Assembly (NCBI GenBank): GCA_029817715.1
Contig: JARUPY010000164.1
Coordinates: 996,001 to 1,060,000 of the forward strand
From: Melastoma dodecandrum
Taxonomy: Eukaryota; Streptophyta; Magnoliopsida; Myrtales; Melastomataceae
Direction: 5' to 3'
DNA length: 64,000 bases
Shown here one piece after another: positions 10,401-22,058 of the stretch. Positions within the stretch are counted from its first letter, which is position 1, and each line of letters starts with the position of its first letter. The position numbers were made by a program, and so were the translations under genes. The notes beneath the pieces were generated by a model. It did not search any database. It was given only the letters and a program-made list of their open reading frames with translations, and had not been told where the DNA came from.

Positions 10401-10907
10401 GAGTCATTCTGCACCTAATTGATTGATCGAGTGAAGTCAGCGACGATGTTGACTTATTGAGAAACGTATCAACTCCAACATCATTTCAATGGAGTGTCAA
10501 ATAAGCAAGAATTGAAGGAACCCAGCCGAATAAGCCTTGTTCGGGGAAGCCAACACGAGAAAGTCTTCAACATAGCGCATCAAATGATGAGATTATTTGC
10601 TATTTATGATGAAGCCACTTATTTTTTAAACAATCTCGGTTGCAAATTTCAACGGCGAAAAGTAGTGCTACTTTTGTGGATGTGTTGCATTGCCAATATG
10701 CTGTGAGTTTAGTTTTGAATAATAAAATGCTCATATTGAATATTTCTATATGTTTGATGCAACAATAATCTTTCATTAGAGACGCTAAGGTTGGAAAAAC
10801 TAATCTATCAAATCGCAGTCAAAACACAATATCACCGTATGAGTCGTACCTCCAAAATATGACTGGAGACTTTGCCCGTTCACTATAAAAGGCTCTTCTT
10901 TTCGCTG
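10401..10907. other. Non-coding sequence between gypsy relic and copia LTR
   Basis: I recognise no gene or terminal repeat here. The first part may be the decayed 3' end of the preceding gypsy element. The stretch ends immediately before the TGTTAACC start of the copia LTR. Confidence 0.3.
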
Positions 10908-12883
10908 TGTTAACCTTTCTTTTAATGATGTGTTTGAGAATCCATGTTATAAAATCATAATACTGTGTTGCTGTAACACTTCACTTGTCTTTGATATTGA
11001 GCATGAGGAATGTGATGCTGCATTACAGTAAGTTGTCGCTGTAACATTGTATCAGTCCTTTTATAAGCGTTAAAACAATTAACTTTCCTGAATAAAATAT
11101 TTAAATATTCGTATTTCAATCATTATCTAGATGTCCCAAATTTTCTAATTTAGTTTAGAATATATTTTATCATAATTATGGTAATAAAGCCTATAATTAT
11201 GGAATTTAATCAAAATCCTTTTGATTAATTTCATTCATAAAAGGAAAGCCTATCTTTAGTGATGAGGTTGTGCAAAGTGTTGCTTATTCACAACTAGTAT
11301 GAGCTGTATGGCACTACTCTATAGCAAGTCGATACTATTTGTTGCGCTGGTTCATGGGAAATATGGAAATGATATTTCTTTCTTATGATGCAATATATTT
11401 TGAATTACTTCAGATTATATTTAAATCAGGCATAGAGATATCTAAATACATTGAATTAGGCAACTCAAACTCAGAATATTGTCCCTCCAAGTAAACAATT
11501 GGAAGTAATATATTTTCCTATGGAAGCTAATAATTATTTATATTAACGTTAGAATGCAAAGAGAAAACAGTCGAATCAAATAACTTTAATTATGATTTAA
11601 TATAATTAGTGTTAGGTCAATTATTTCCTTTGGATGAAATAAATTGACTAAGGGAAGTTACTGTTCGAGAACTTTCCATCTCAAATGCAGCGACCGTTAA
11701 GCAGGAAACTAATCAGATTGATCGGAGTCGTTGTAATTTGGAATCAAATCAATGGGATTGCCAAATGAATAGTGAATACCTATTCTGATTGCACGATTCA
11801 ATTGCTAACTCATCGGCAAGAAGCCATTCTGGTTGTATCTTTTCGTAGAAAAGCCACGAACCTACGGAGTTTGTGCTGTTATACATGCACTTGTGGGTGC
11901 GCGCCAGGAGTCTCATGCCTGCAGGGTAGAGCAGGAATTGGGAACGCCGCCGGAATGAAACGAGGTCCTCCCGAGCACAGGGATGTTGTGCTGAAGTCTC
12001 GACCTCTTGGAGGGACAGTAGAATAGGTTGTGTGGGAGCCGCCGGAGCCGAAAATTCCACCATAGGCACTGGGTGTACGGTGTAGTGTGTCACGACTGCG
12101 ATAACCGTGCACGTCCGAATTGTGTGTAGGACGGATATCCCGACTTCGCTATGTGAGTACTAAGTTTCATAGTGTGAGGAACCAACTATTTTTCTATCGG
12201 TTCGAAACGACTCTCTCTATGGTTATCGCTTGTGCTTATAGATAGGTTCTTATTAAGAACAAACAAGTGTTCTGTAAAAATCCTCTCCTGAGCTATTAAG
12301 TGTTGAAGCGTTCCTCTGCTTGAATCGAAATAGGCTGCTCCTTGAGAAGTCGTTCTATCACTGTAAGGAATCATTTTGTGAGGATCTATATTTTAACTTC
12401 AACATTGTCTTTGTGCTTTGATAGACATGCTTAGGCTAAAGCGAAAACATGAGTGTGAAAATCCTTTGAGCTACCAACTGCTGAGCGTGAGTATCCATCT
12501 ACTGGAAACGAAACGGTGTCCACTCAGAGAGGAGCTGATCGTTGCCCCAGACGGATCTTCAATTTCTTTAAGGATTTTAAATCTCACTTAATGAGGAACT
12601 GAAAGCCTAGTGCAACGACATTTTGGAAGCATTATATTATATAGTGAAATCACCTCGTTCGTAGAAACTAGACGTTGGTCAATTATGGCTGAACCACTAT
12701 AAACTACTGTGTCCATTACTATCGTGCAAACACTCATATGGAAATCTACTCAACAAAATTGTAAAGCTTACAACAAGGAGATATCATCATCTGAGAAATG
12801 TTTTGTTGTGATACAGTACGCTACCGCTTAAATTGAAAAGGGCGAAAAAGTTACAATCACTGATAGTGCACCGGAACGATCCA
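10908..12883 (+). mobile_element. 5' LTR of long-LTR Ty1/copia element
   Basis: It starts TGTTAACCTTTCTTTTAATG and ends just before TTGGTATCAGAGC at 12888-12900, the classic initiator-methionine primer-binding site. The first about 850 bp align along their length with 19743-20660 (for example ggtaataaagcct, gaaatatggaaatgatattt, gaaataaattgactaaggga). The distal 1.1 kb is present only here. An LTR of about 2 kb fits Sirevirus-like copia elements (inference). Confidence 0.75.
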
Positions 12884-12887
12884 ATAA

Positions 12888-12900
12888 TTGGTATCAGAGC
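12888..12900 (+). promoter_or_regulatory. Primer-binding site (tRNA-Met type) of copia element
   Basis: TTGGTATCAGAGC is the near-universal plant copia primer-binding motif complementary to initiator tRNA-Met. It lies 4 bp after the inferred LTR end and upstream of gag. Confidence 0.85.
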
Positions 12901-12949
12901 AGGTTTGTTGGAGTGTTTTCTGTGTGATTGCTGCTACAGAAATCTGTTT

Positions 12950-14330
12950 AAGACCAAATGGCTATAATAGCGTGTTGTTAAAAAATTTACATATAGCACA
13001 GTAAGGTGCCGATGAGTTATCAGAACTCATAACCGAGCAAAAATGTACATGCTCCTAACTGATGGTCATTCGATAAAACGTCCCCTTCTCTTCGCGGACA
13101 ACACTTCTCATATTGAAAAATGAGAACTGTAGAAAAAACTTACTTTGATCTATGACAGAACAAAACAAGTCAAGGAATCCAAGGTGAATGCATTAGTAAT
13201 TCAATACGAAACATTTAAGATGGAAAAAGGATGCGTCGATAAATCAATTGTAGACTCATAGAAATTACAAACGCTATGAAATCTCTTGGGAAAGCAATCT
13301 CAAATTTTGAGCTGGTTAGAATGATACTTTGTTCATTGCCTAAATCTTGGGAAGCCAAGAAAACGGATATTGAAGAAGATAAAAATTTGACAAGGTTAAG
13401 AAGTTTAAAAATTCTGAAGAAGTTTAAAAATTCCGAGATGCTTGATTCTCTTGTCACTTACGAGAATGAGAACAAGTTTGCTGAAGAAAAGAAGTCGAAT
13501 GTTATTGCCTTTAAGGGAAGAGATCAAAATTCTGACAAATATGAGGCTTAGTTTTCATCTAATTCAGAGGATGAAATCTCCTTAATAACATGAAAATTCA
13601 AGAGGTATCTTTGCAAAGAAAAACACGAAATCACACCAAAGAAAAAGTGGTGTGTACTTTGAGTGTAACAAATCGGGTCATATGCGAGACTGCCTACTAT
13701 TAAATGAAAAGGGCAAATCTTCAAAATACAAGAAATACGTCGTGTTGGCGTCATGGAGTGAAAGTGATGAGGAATCATATGAGAATGACGAAACAACAAA
13801 TCTCTGCTATGTGGCGTAAACTAATGTTGAAACTAAGAAGGTAGATCCTTTCTCTTCCTTGGGTCTATCCATCGATGATATTGAGATTTCACAGAATTGT
13901 ATGACAAACTTGAGTCACTAACCGCAAATAATAATGCTATCAAGAAGGAGAATAAACTCTTGAGTACTGAGAAAACTTTTCTTAAGGAAGAGTTATCAGT
14001 AAAGGCAAAAGAAACGGTAAATTAACTTTGTCGATCCAAGTCAAATATTGAGGAATTGCAACAGCAGCTAAGTTTTGCGCATGTGTCACAAAGAAAAGAT
14101 GGTTGTGCATGCTTAAATTGTAGAAAATGAGATTCACAGCATCAGAAACATGTTGCTCATGTTGAGAATGACAATGCTCATTATACTATCCAAAATCTAT
14201 CGAGGCTTTGCTATTATTATAGAAAACTAGGCCATTTTATTAAATGTTGCCATATCAGACAAAATGATTTGCATGGCATTACTTTTAAAGTCGATGGTTC
14301 TATCATTAAATGGAATCAACGACTAACTTA
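12950..14330 (+). pseudogene. Copia gag with two zinc knuckles, decayed
   Basis: The segment at 13276-13551 (MKSLGKAISNFELVRMILCS, LPKSWEAKKTDIEE, LTRLRSLKIL) is the conserved copia gag core (UBN2 type). A zinc knuckle follows at about 13654 (CVYFECNKSGHMRDCPL, C-x4-C-x3-GH-x4-C type variant). A second Cys-rich segment near 14200 reads CYYYRKLGHFIKCCHIR. Gag forms the particle coat and binds RNA. Several stops separate the blocks, so no intact gag is encoded. Confidence 0.75.
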
Positions 14331-14900
14331 AATATCTTCTCTATTTCAGGGTAGCTGCAAGTCCATTGCTAACGACCACAAGTGGTACTTAGATAGTGGT
14401 TGCTCGAGGCATATGTTTGAAGATGTCTTCTTATTTTGCACCTTGACTTTACAAGATGGTGGTTTTGTCACATTTGGTGACAATGGAAAAATAATTATTA
14501 AAGGGACATGAACAATTTTCTATTTTGATTCCCTAATAATTGAAAGGAGTTCTTTATTTTAAGGCCTCCAGCACAACTTAATTAGTATTAGTCAATTGTG
14601 CGATAAATGTTATCGTGTTGCTTTCTATGAAAGAACAAGTAATGTTTCACGGGATGGTGTTACTTGCTTCCTTGGAGAACGCAAGAAAAATATCTATATC
14701 CTATCATTTAAAAATATCTCTGCTGGAGAAAATTATTTTATGCCCGTTAAGGACGAGGCTACAGTGTGGCATAAAAGGTTGGGACATGCAAACTACGAGT
14801 TGCTGTCTAAACTAGCTAAAAAGGATCTTATTAAAGGCTTACCAAAAAAAGAGTCTTACAATGACAAGATTTGTAAAGCTTGTTCAATTCGAAAATAAAC
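14331..14900 (+). pseudogene. Copia protease and GAG-pre-integrase domain
   Basis: The frame DHKWYLDSGCSRHM (about 14378-14420) carries the copia aspartic protease signature D-S-G. It is followed by FVTFGDNGKIIIKG. ORF 14596-14898 holds the pre-integrase zinc domain: MCDKCYRVAFY, ATVWHKRLGHANYELLSKLA, KDLIKGLPKK, KICKACSIRK (the H..H..C..C zinc ligands are WHKRLGH and CKAC). Downstream the true 5' half of the integrase core is missing and the tandem array begins. Confidence 0.8.
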
Positions 14901-14997
14901 AAAGGTACCTTTTTAAAGCAAAAAATATGGTTTCAAGCAAGGAATCACTTGAGTTACTACATATGGATATTCTCTAATAGTTTAAGAATCAAACAGC

Positions 14998-17420
14998 CGA
15001 TGATAGTATATTCTTAGGATATTCTCTCATGAGAAAGGCATATACAGTCTTTAATAAAAGAACTTTAACAGTTGAAGAATCAATCAATGTTAGGGTTGAT
15101 GATGCTCTACCAAAGGATGAAGATGCTGTTGAAAAAGCATCAGGATCGTCAAGGGAAAAATCAACTGAAGAAACACAGTAGACTACTAATGAAAATGATC
15201 CAGATGGAGAATATGTAGCGAAAGAAAGAACGTTCCTGTTGCACTCACTAAAAACAATCCTGATGATTCACAATATGTACAAATCTGGAATCGTGTTCCC
15301 TCTTTATATAAGAAAATATATCATGTTGACCAAGTCAAAAGACCATTGCATATAATAGTGTGAACCAGATATGCATCAAGTTTGTACCGTGAACATTCCA
15401 TTTTTATTTGTCCAAAGAAACAAAGGCAGCACTTGTTAAGTTGTCACTATTAAGTTGTCACTGCTTATCATCCCCGACTCTACTCCGAAGAAGATTTCTG
15501 ATGACTTCTCCATATTCACTTTGGTGAAGTTCTTAGCTAACAAAAGTGATGCGTTTGCAACATTTAAAACTATGGTTAAGTAACTTCAAAATCAAAAAAG
15601 TATTTTTCTAAGAAGCATAAGAACGGATCATAGTACCGTATTTGATTGTTTCTTTCTACGAAAAGCATGGTATTGACCATAATTTCTCAGCTCTATAAAC
15701 TTCACAACAAAATAAGGTTGTAGAGCGAAAGTATAGAACACTACAAGGCATGACGAGAACTTTGTCACTAGAAAGTGTGGTCGCTAAGAACCTCTGGGCT
15801 GAAGCTGTTAACACAGCCAGTTATATTTCAAACCCAGTCCGTTTAAGGCAAAACACTTTATGAGTTATATAAAGGTAGAAAGCCCAGCATTTCATGCTTT
15901 CATCCATTTGGGAGTCAATCTTATATTAGAAGACCCATAAAAGATGGAAAAGTTGATACTCGATCCGATGATAGTATATTCATAGGATATTCTCTAACGA
16001 GGAAGGCATATATAGTTTTTAATGAAATAACTCTAAAAGTTGAAGAATCAATCATTGTTAAGGTTGATGATGTTCTATTAGAGGATGTAGATTCCGTTGA
16101 AAAATAATTAGGATCCTCAATGGAAAAAAATCAATTGAAGAAACGTAGTAGACTACTGCTGAAAATAATCCTGATGGAGAATATGTGGTGTGGTTGGACA
16201 TAATGTTCTTGATGCACACAACGAAAAGAATCTTGATGATTTACATAATGTACAAATATGGACTCGTTTTCCTTCTTTATATAAGACAAGACATCCTATT
16301 AACCTAGTCATAAGACCATTGCACATAGGAGTGCGAACCCCGCCATACATGAAGTTTGTGCTGTGAACATTCCACTCGTATCTCTCAAAATATACCAAGA
16401 CAACACCTGTTACGTTGTCATTGCCTATCATTCATGACTCTACTGAGAAGAAGATTTCTGATGACATCTCCATATTCACATTGGTGAGGTTCTTAGCTCC
16501 CAATAGTGATCATTTGCAACATTTAAAAATTTGGTTAAGTAACTTCAAAATGAGAAAAGGTTTTTTCTAAGAAGCATATGAACGGATCGTGGTACCGAAT
16601 TTGAGAAACATGATTTTTTTTCTTTCTACGAAAAACATGGGATTGACCATAATTTCTCAACTCCATACACCTCATAAGAAAACAGGGTTGTCGAGCTAAA
16701 GAATAGAACACTACAGGGCATGGCAAGGACCATGTTACTAGAAAGTGAGGTAGCTAAGAACCTCTGGGCTTAACCTGTAAACAAACCCTGTTATATTTCA
16801 TACCGAGTCCAATTAAGGCGAAACGCCTTATTAGTTATATAAAGAAAGAAAGCCTAGCATTTCATGATTTCACCCATTTGAGAATGTTATATTCTCAGAC
16901 TCCTAAAAGATGGGAAATTTGACACTCGATTCGATGATAGTTTATTCTTAGGATATTCTCTCATGAGCAAGGCATATATAGTCTTTAATGAAAGATCACT
17001 TACAGTTGAGAAATCAATCAATGTTAAGGTTGATGATGTTCCACCAGAGGATGAAGTTGCTGTTGGAAAAGCACCAAGTTCCTCAAGATAAAAATCAAAT
17101 GACTAAACACAGTAAACTACTTTTGAAAATAATCCGGATGGAGAATATGTAGCGGATGGACATAATGTTCCTAATGCTCTCAATGAAAGAATCTTGATGA
17201 TTCACAGAATGTTCAAATATATAATTGTTTTCCCCCTTTATATATGAAAAGATATTATATTGACCAAGCCATAGGACCATTACATACAAGAGTGCGAATC
17301 CGACATACATGATGTTTGTACAATGAGCATTGCATTTTTATCTCTCCAAAGAAACCAAGGCATTAACTGTTAAGTTGTAATCACCTATCATCCCCGACTC
17401 ACTGAGAAGAAGGTTTCTGA
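14998..17420 (+). repeat. Tandem triplication (about 967-bp unit) of copia integrase 3' half
   Basis: The block gatgatagt(a/t)tattc recurs at 14998, 15967 and 16933, giving periods of 969 and 966 bp. The third copy stops near 17420. Each full unit reads SIFLGYS..KAY.VFN..TL.VEESI, then an acidic linker, then a shifted integrase core (FTLVKFLANKSDAFATFKTM; LQNQKSIFLRSIRTDHSTVF; EKHGIDHNFSAL; VVERKYRTLQGMTRT; ESVVAKNLWAEAVNTASYIS; HPFG). Copies differ by substitutions and small indels, so the array is old. It lies where a copia should have one integrase-to-RT transition; the RT is absent. Confidence 0.85.
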
Positions 17421-19420
17421 TCCTGAAAAGGAATCAGAGAACTTCACTGAAGAAGATGTTGCCGACGATTCGACTCTTGTTGTAGAGAAGTCCTTTGATG
17501 TTGAGGACGATACTGCTGAAACAGAGGAGGTCGCTGAGCCACCCACCAAAACTGATGTAGGCAGCACACCCAGTTGTGTTGGAAAGCCTGTTTGTCTCTT
17601 AGCACACAACAAGAAGAAGCGGACTTTGTCACGTGATAAGGATGATTTAAAGAATAGCTCATTCAGCATTAAGAAATTGAAGGTTGTTGATATTGTGCCA
17701 TATGTGTTTCTATAAGTCATAGACCATAATGTGTCTCAGGTTGAGTTAAATCACATGCTTGTTAATGATTACCTGCCAAATCAGAATCTAGATGGTCGGA
17801 ATGTTGTCACTTTCAAGTGGGTTGACTTCACCCGACTGGATCAACATTAGCTGGGGTTCTCTCACAAGTTTGAGAAATTGACATGGAAGACCTTCTGTGA
17901 GTATGATGATGTAGTCTCTATCTCTAAAGTGAAAGTGTTCAATGCCAAAATTACAGAAGCGGCTAACGTCCCCCGCGGGGGACGTCCCCCTATTGTACTA
18001 ATTTTGACCATTTCCTAGTACATTGTACTAATCAAAATTAGTAGAGCATGTAATTACAACAATTGTACTAAACAGTGTTAGTACAATGTACGAACGAAAG
18101 TTTCGTACTAATTAGTACACTTGTAATTACTACAATTGTACATATGTATAATGTACGAACCGTGTACTAGTACAACGTTTGTACATTGTACAAATTTTTC
18201 GAGTTTAGGGTTTATGATGTACTAATTTTAATCCTTATTTAGTACAATGTACAGATGTTGTACTAGTACTTGATTTGTACAATATACGAACGACGGTTTG
18301 TACCAATTAGTACATTTGTTGCTATTACAATTGTACTCACCAGTGTTAGTACAATGTACAATCGTTGTACTCGTACACAGTTCGTACATTGTACATATGT
18401 ACAATTGTAGTAATTATAAATGTACTAATTGGTACGAAACTTCCGTTTGTATACTGTACTAACATTGTTTAGTACAATTATAGTAATTACAAATTGTACT
18501 AATTTTGATTAGTATAGTGTACTAAAAAAGGGTCAAAATTTGTACAAAGGGGGGACACCCCCCCACGGGGGACGTTAGCCGCGTCCCAAAATTACCTTTC
18601 ACAAGGTGGATTATCTATTAAGTTCATCAAGGTGCTGATTGGAGAAAAGACTTTTGTCTTCTCTATTTTTTTTATGTTTGTCAAATCTTCAACTATGCCC
18701 CCGTCAATAATTTGAGGGTCATCAATGAGGGAAGTTGGAGGCTTATCAGACTATCAATCATGGTGTCCACATTCATACCAGTGGATATCTGCATAACATT
18801 GCGCTGACTTTCAGCAATCGCAAATTTCATGAAACAATGATGTCCTACTTCGCTCGGAAAGGAAGCATTGACTCAATCATGACTAGAGAATGGATTCTGA
18901 GGGTGCATCTGAATCGGGCAATTCCTGTCAATCTCGGAATCGTGATCTTTGGTCGTATGGTTTCATGCGTGAAAGATGAAGGTCGAGAGCTGCCCTTTGC
19001 TCATATTATCTCTACCTTGTTGAAATCTTATGGTGAAGATGTGTCCCTAAAACAAGATGGATGCTAACCCAAGTGATAGGTGGCAACTCTGTTGAGAGCA
19101 TGAGCTATGCATATTCTGATGGTCTGTTTATTAAGAAACCCACAAAGTGAGAAATCGTTGCTTTTTGCGCAACAAGGCAGCATCAACTGAGAAATCCAGG
19201 CTTGTTAAACGCAAGAAGAATGTTGTTGCTCTTGAGGATTCATCTCCTTGAAAGCTCCAAAAGGTCTTCAATGAGGAACTTAACTTTACTAGGCGCTCCA
19301 TTTTAAAAAGGACGGACGACTTTATTGAACGTCTTAGAAAGTTGGAGGCGATGATCCTGACTTTGATTGACAACCATGTTGATGATGCTGATGAGGATTG
19401 AAATATGCTCTCCTCTTTTT
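17421..19420 (+). pseudogene. Extra 3' ORF of copia element, putative plant transposon-protein type, split by a MITE
   Basis: This region follows the integrase array and precedes the 3' LTR. Its acidic start (KESENFTEEDVADDSTLVVE; VEDDTAETEEVAEPPTKTDV) leads into KKRTLSRDKDDLKNSSFSIK, NHMLVNDYLPNQNLDGRNVV and LGFSHKFEKLTWKTFCEYDD. After the MITE come FHKVDYLLSSS, NNLRVINEGSWRLIR-like sequence, INHGVHIHTSGYLHNIALTF and a C-terminal coiled-coil-like segment (LNFTRRSILKRTDDFIERLR, 19280-19345). The overall pattern resembles the putative-plant-transposon-protein ORFs found in some plant retroelements (family assignment from memory, moderate). Stops are present, so it is inactive. Confidence 0.55.
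17955..18585. mobile_element. Palindromic MITE with about 270-bp inverted arms and 10-bp target duplication
   Basis: The ends read gaagcggctaacgtccccc and, reverse-complemented from the right, gacgcggctaacgtccccc. Pairing continues through ttgtac(t/a)aattttgacc and then through most of both arms, leaving a short centre near 18200-18245. Identical 10-bp flanks ccaaaattac lie at 17945-17954 and 18586-18595, a clean target-site duplication. A 9-11-bp duplication with long inverted repeats fits Mutator-type (MULE) mobilisation. Removing one flank plus the insert restores continuity of the copia 3' ORF (KIT to FHK). Both arms are made of gtac/tagta blocks. No protein is encoded. Confidence 0.9.
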
Positions 19421-19729
19421 CAAACATGTTTTGGAGGATTGAGTTTAGCTCTTCTTTTGAACTTTTATTGAACTTTTGATGAACTATGGGTAGTATGGAC
19501 TTTAGGTACTAGCATATTTTTGCTACACCATTAATAAAACTATATTTTGCCATGTCTTTCACTTATTTTTGATATGACAAAAAAAGGGAGAAGGATAACT
19601 AGCGAGGGAGCTACAATCTCTAAACAAAGTAAGAAAGTTGGTGTTTATTTTCAGGAGTAGTTGAATCTCAAGCTCTATGCTCTATCCCGTATCATCTCTA
19701 AATTAAAGCATGGTGTTTTGTCATCATCA

Positions 19730-19742
19730 AAATGAGGAAGAA
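19730..19742 (+). promoter_or_regulatory. Polypurine tract before copia 3' LTR
   Basis: The purine-rich stretch aaatgaggaagaa lies directly before TGTTAACC, the LTR start, where plus-strand DNA synthesis is primed. Confidence 0.7.
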
Positions 19743-20755
19743 TGTTAACCTTGGTTTTAATAATGAGTTTGAGAATCTATCTTACAAAATCGTATCACTG
19801 TGTTGTTGTAAAAATTCGCTTGTTTGATGATGAGCTTGAGGAATGTGAGGATGTGTTACAGTAAGGTGTCGCTGTAATATTCGTGTCCTTTTATAAATAA
19901 GAAAATAATTATGTTTTGAGAATAAAATTTTGAGATTATTTCGTATTTCGAATTGCCCAGAATAATTCGATGCTTCAATCAATATCTGGACATACGAAAT
20001 ATTTTAATTTAATTTAGAATATGTTTTATCAAAATTATGGTAATAAAGCCTCTAATTGTAGAAGTTAATCAAAATCCTTTCTGTTAATTTTATTCATAAG
20101 CTTATCTTTAGTGATGAGATTGAGCACAGTGTTGTTGAGCCATAGCTAGTGTGAGTTGTACGTTGCTACTCTATAGTAAGTCGCAAATGTCTTGCTACGC
20201 TTGTTCATTGGAAATATGGAAATGATATTTCCTTCTTATGTTGTAATATATTTTGAATTATTTCAGATTATATTTAAATCAGGTGTTGAGATGTCTAAAT
20301 ACATTGAATTGGTTTTGACTTTCCAAATCTTTTGATTAGGCAACTCAAAATGAGAATATTGTCGTTCTAAGTAAAGAATTGAAAACAATATTTTTTATTA
20401 TGGAAGTTAAAAATTATTTACAGCAACGTTACGCTGCAAAGAGATAATTGTCAATTCAAATAATTTTATTTATGATCTGAGTTCAATAATTGATATGATA
20501 TAATTGTTGTTAGGTAATGATATATATACTTGGTAATTAATTATTTTATTTGGATGAAATAAATTAACTAAGGGAAGTTACCGTTTGAGAACTTTCAACG
20601 GCTTTGTCTGATTTGATTTGTCTGATTCGCTGTAATTTGGAAAGAAATCATTGGGTTTTCTAAATGAACCTGGACACTCCCATAAAGTTTTCCTCTATAT
20701 ATCCTAGACTTTGTTACACGATTAGAAGTGTCTGTTTACAGAGTTTGTGGTTGGT
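19743..20755 (+). mobile_element. 3' LTR (truncated) of long-LTR copia element
   Basis: It starts TGTTAACCTTGGTTTTAATA and aligns with the first about 850 bp of the 5' LTR. Past about 20660 it reads a TATA-like ctctatatatcc (20691-20702) and then passes into a gypsy family B LTR piece near 20770. The last part of the LTR is therefore lost. Visible substitutions and indels against the 5' LTR show the insertion is not recent. Confidence 0.75.
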
Positions 20756-20769
20756 GGAATCACTTTCAG

Positions 20770-21164
20770 AGTGGAATCTCTTTCAACTTCGTTATTCCTT
20801 TGGTGGATTTCCAACTGCAGATTGAGTAAAGTGTTTCAACTGGTTTTAGTATCTCTATCTCCTTCGTGTTGTTCCTCACCCTCGTTCTTGTTCACGGTGG
20901 TATATTTGTATCCGTGTGATAGATGAGTGTCTATCTGACTCATCTATCGCGGTAGTGTATCTGTATCCGTGGTGGTTGTTCTCAACCTATCATTTTTCGC
21001 CTAACTCCGCTTCGTTCTTTCAATCACCTCGCTTTGCTTCAATTCCTTGTCATCCATTCCATACACACCTTCCGACCATTTATTCGTCACTTAATTCCGC
21101 ACCTTAGTGATGTCCCACTTTGTTTCGGTATTGGAATCATATTTTTGGTACCATCCCCGCATCA
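20770..21164 (+). mobile_element. 3' part of a gypsy family B LTR
   Basis: The sequence matches 29225-29584 and 31075-31439: gtggaatctctttcaac, ggtggatttccaactgcaga, gtgttgttcctcaccctcgt, tcacggtggta, and a terminal ccccgcatca corresponding to the family B LTR end ccccacatca. The 5' part is missing. The LTR's own end abuts copia pol sequence directly at 21165. Confidence 0.75.
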
Positions 21165-22058
21165 CAGAAGTTCAAGGAAGACATGATAGAAGAGTTCGAG
21201 ATGACAGATCTTGGTTTGAGGAAGTAATTTCTCGGATTTCAAGTGAAACAAAAGAAAAGAGATATTTTCATTCCTCAAGAGAAGTACATAGTGGAACTGT
21301 TGATGAAGTTTCATATGGAGAATACAAAGCCAATTTCTACTCCAATGTTACTCCTGAAAAGCTATGAAGGGAAGACTCTACAAAAGGCTTTAACTGGAAG
21401 ATCTACAGCAGCCTGGCGGGTTCTCTTATCTATCTCTCTCACACTTGGACTGATATTGTTCATTTCATGAGTTTTCTGTCTAGTGTCTTGGGCAACCCCT
21501 AGAACTCATTTTACAGCAACAAAAAGGACTCTACGCTACCTAAAAGGCACACGAAAGGTCGGATTGAAATATACAAAAGAGTAGGAGGATGATTCAGAGG
21601 GTTATGTAGATAGTGACTGGGCAAAATGATTGGATGATCATAGAAGCATATCAAGATTCTTGTTCTTCATTAGAACAAAGCCTATCTCAAGGAGTTCAAA
21701 GAAGCAAAGTGTTGTTGCCCTCTCAGCGGCAAAAGCTGAGTACGTCGCAGCAAATGATGCAACAAGATAAGCTGTCTCGCTCAGAAGGTTGCGTCTCAAG
21801 CTACAATAAAAAGTGTACTAGCCAACAATAATCTTCTGTGATAAGCAATCTGGAATTGCTATGACTAAGAATAATGTCGTCCATGCAAGATCGAAGTACA
21901 TAGAACATCGTCATCATTTCATCAAAGAGATGGTTTCACAAACGGAGATTCTTCTAGAGTTCATCAGCATCCATGATCAACCAACAGTTGTTTTTACAAA
22001 GGCGGTGTCTTCTAAGAAGTTCGAGATTTTCAAAGACTTCTTGAAGATCACAAATTAA
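21165..22058 (+). pseudogene. Second copia element: RT C-terminus and RNase H
   Basis: The reading FKEDMIEEFEMTDLG, RKYFLGFQVKQ, DIFIPQEKYIVELLMKF and ENTKPISTPM is the end of copia RT. It is followed by RTLRYLKGT, GYVDSDWAK, RSISRFLFF, KKQSVVALSAAKAEYVAAND, DKQSGIAMTKNNVVHARSKY and HHFIKEMV, the RNase H block with its catalytic Asp in SDWA and Glu in AEY. Frameshifts and stops break it into short ORFs. The final ORF ends FKDFLKITN at 22058, just ahead of the polypurine tract. Everything upstream of the RT C-terminus is missing. Confidence 0.8.
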
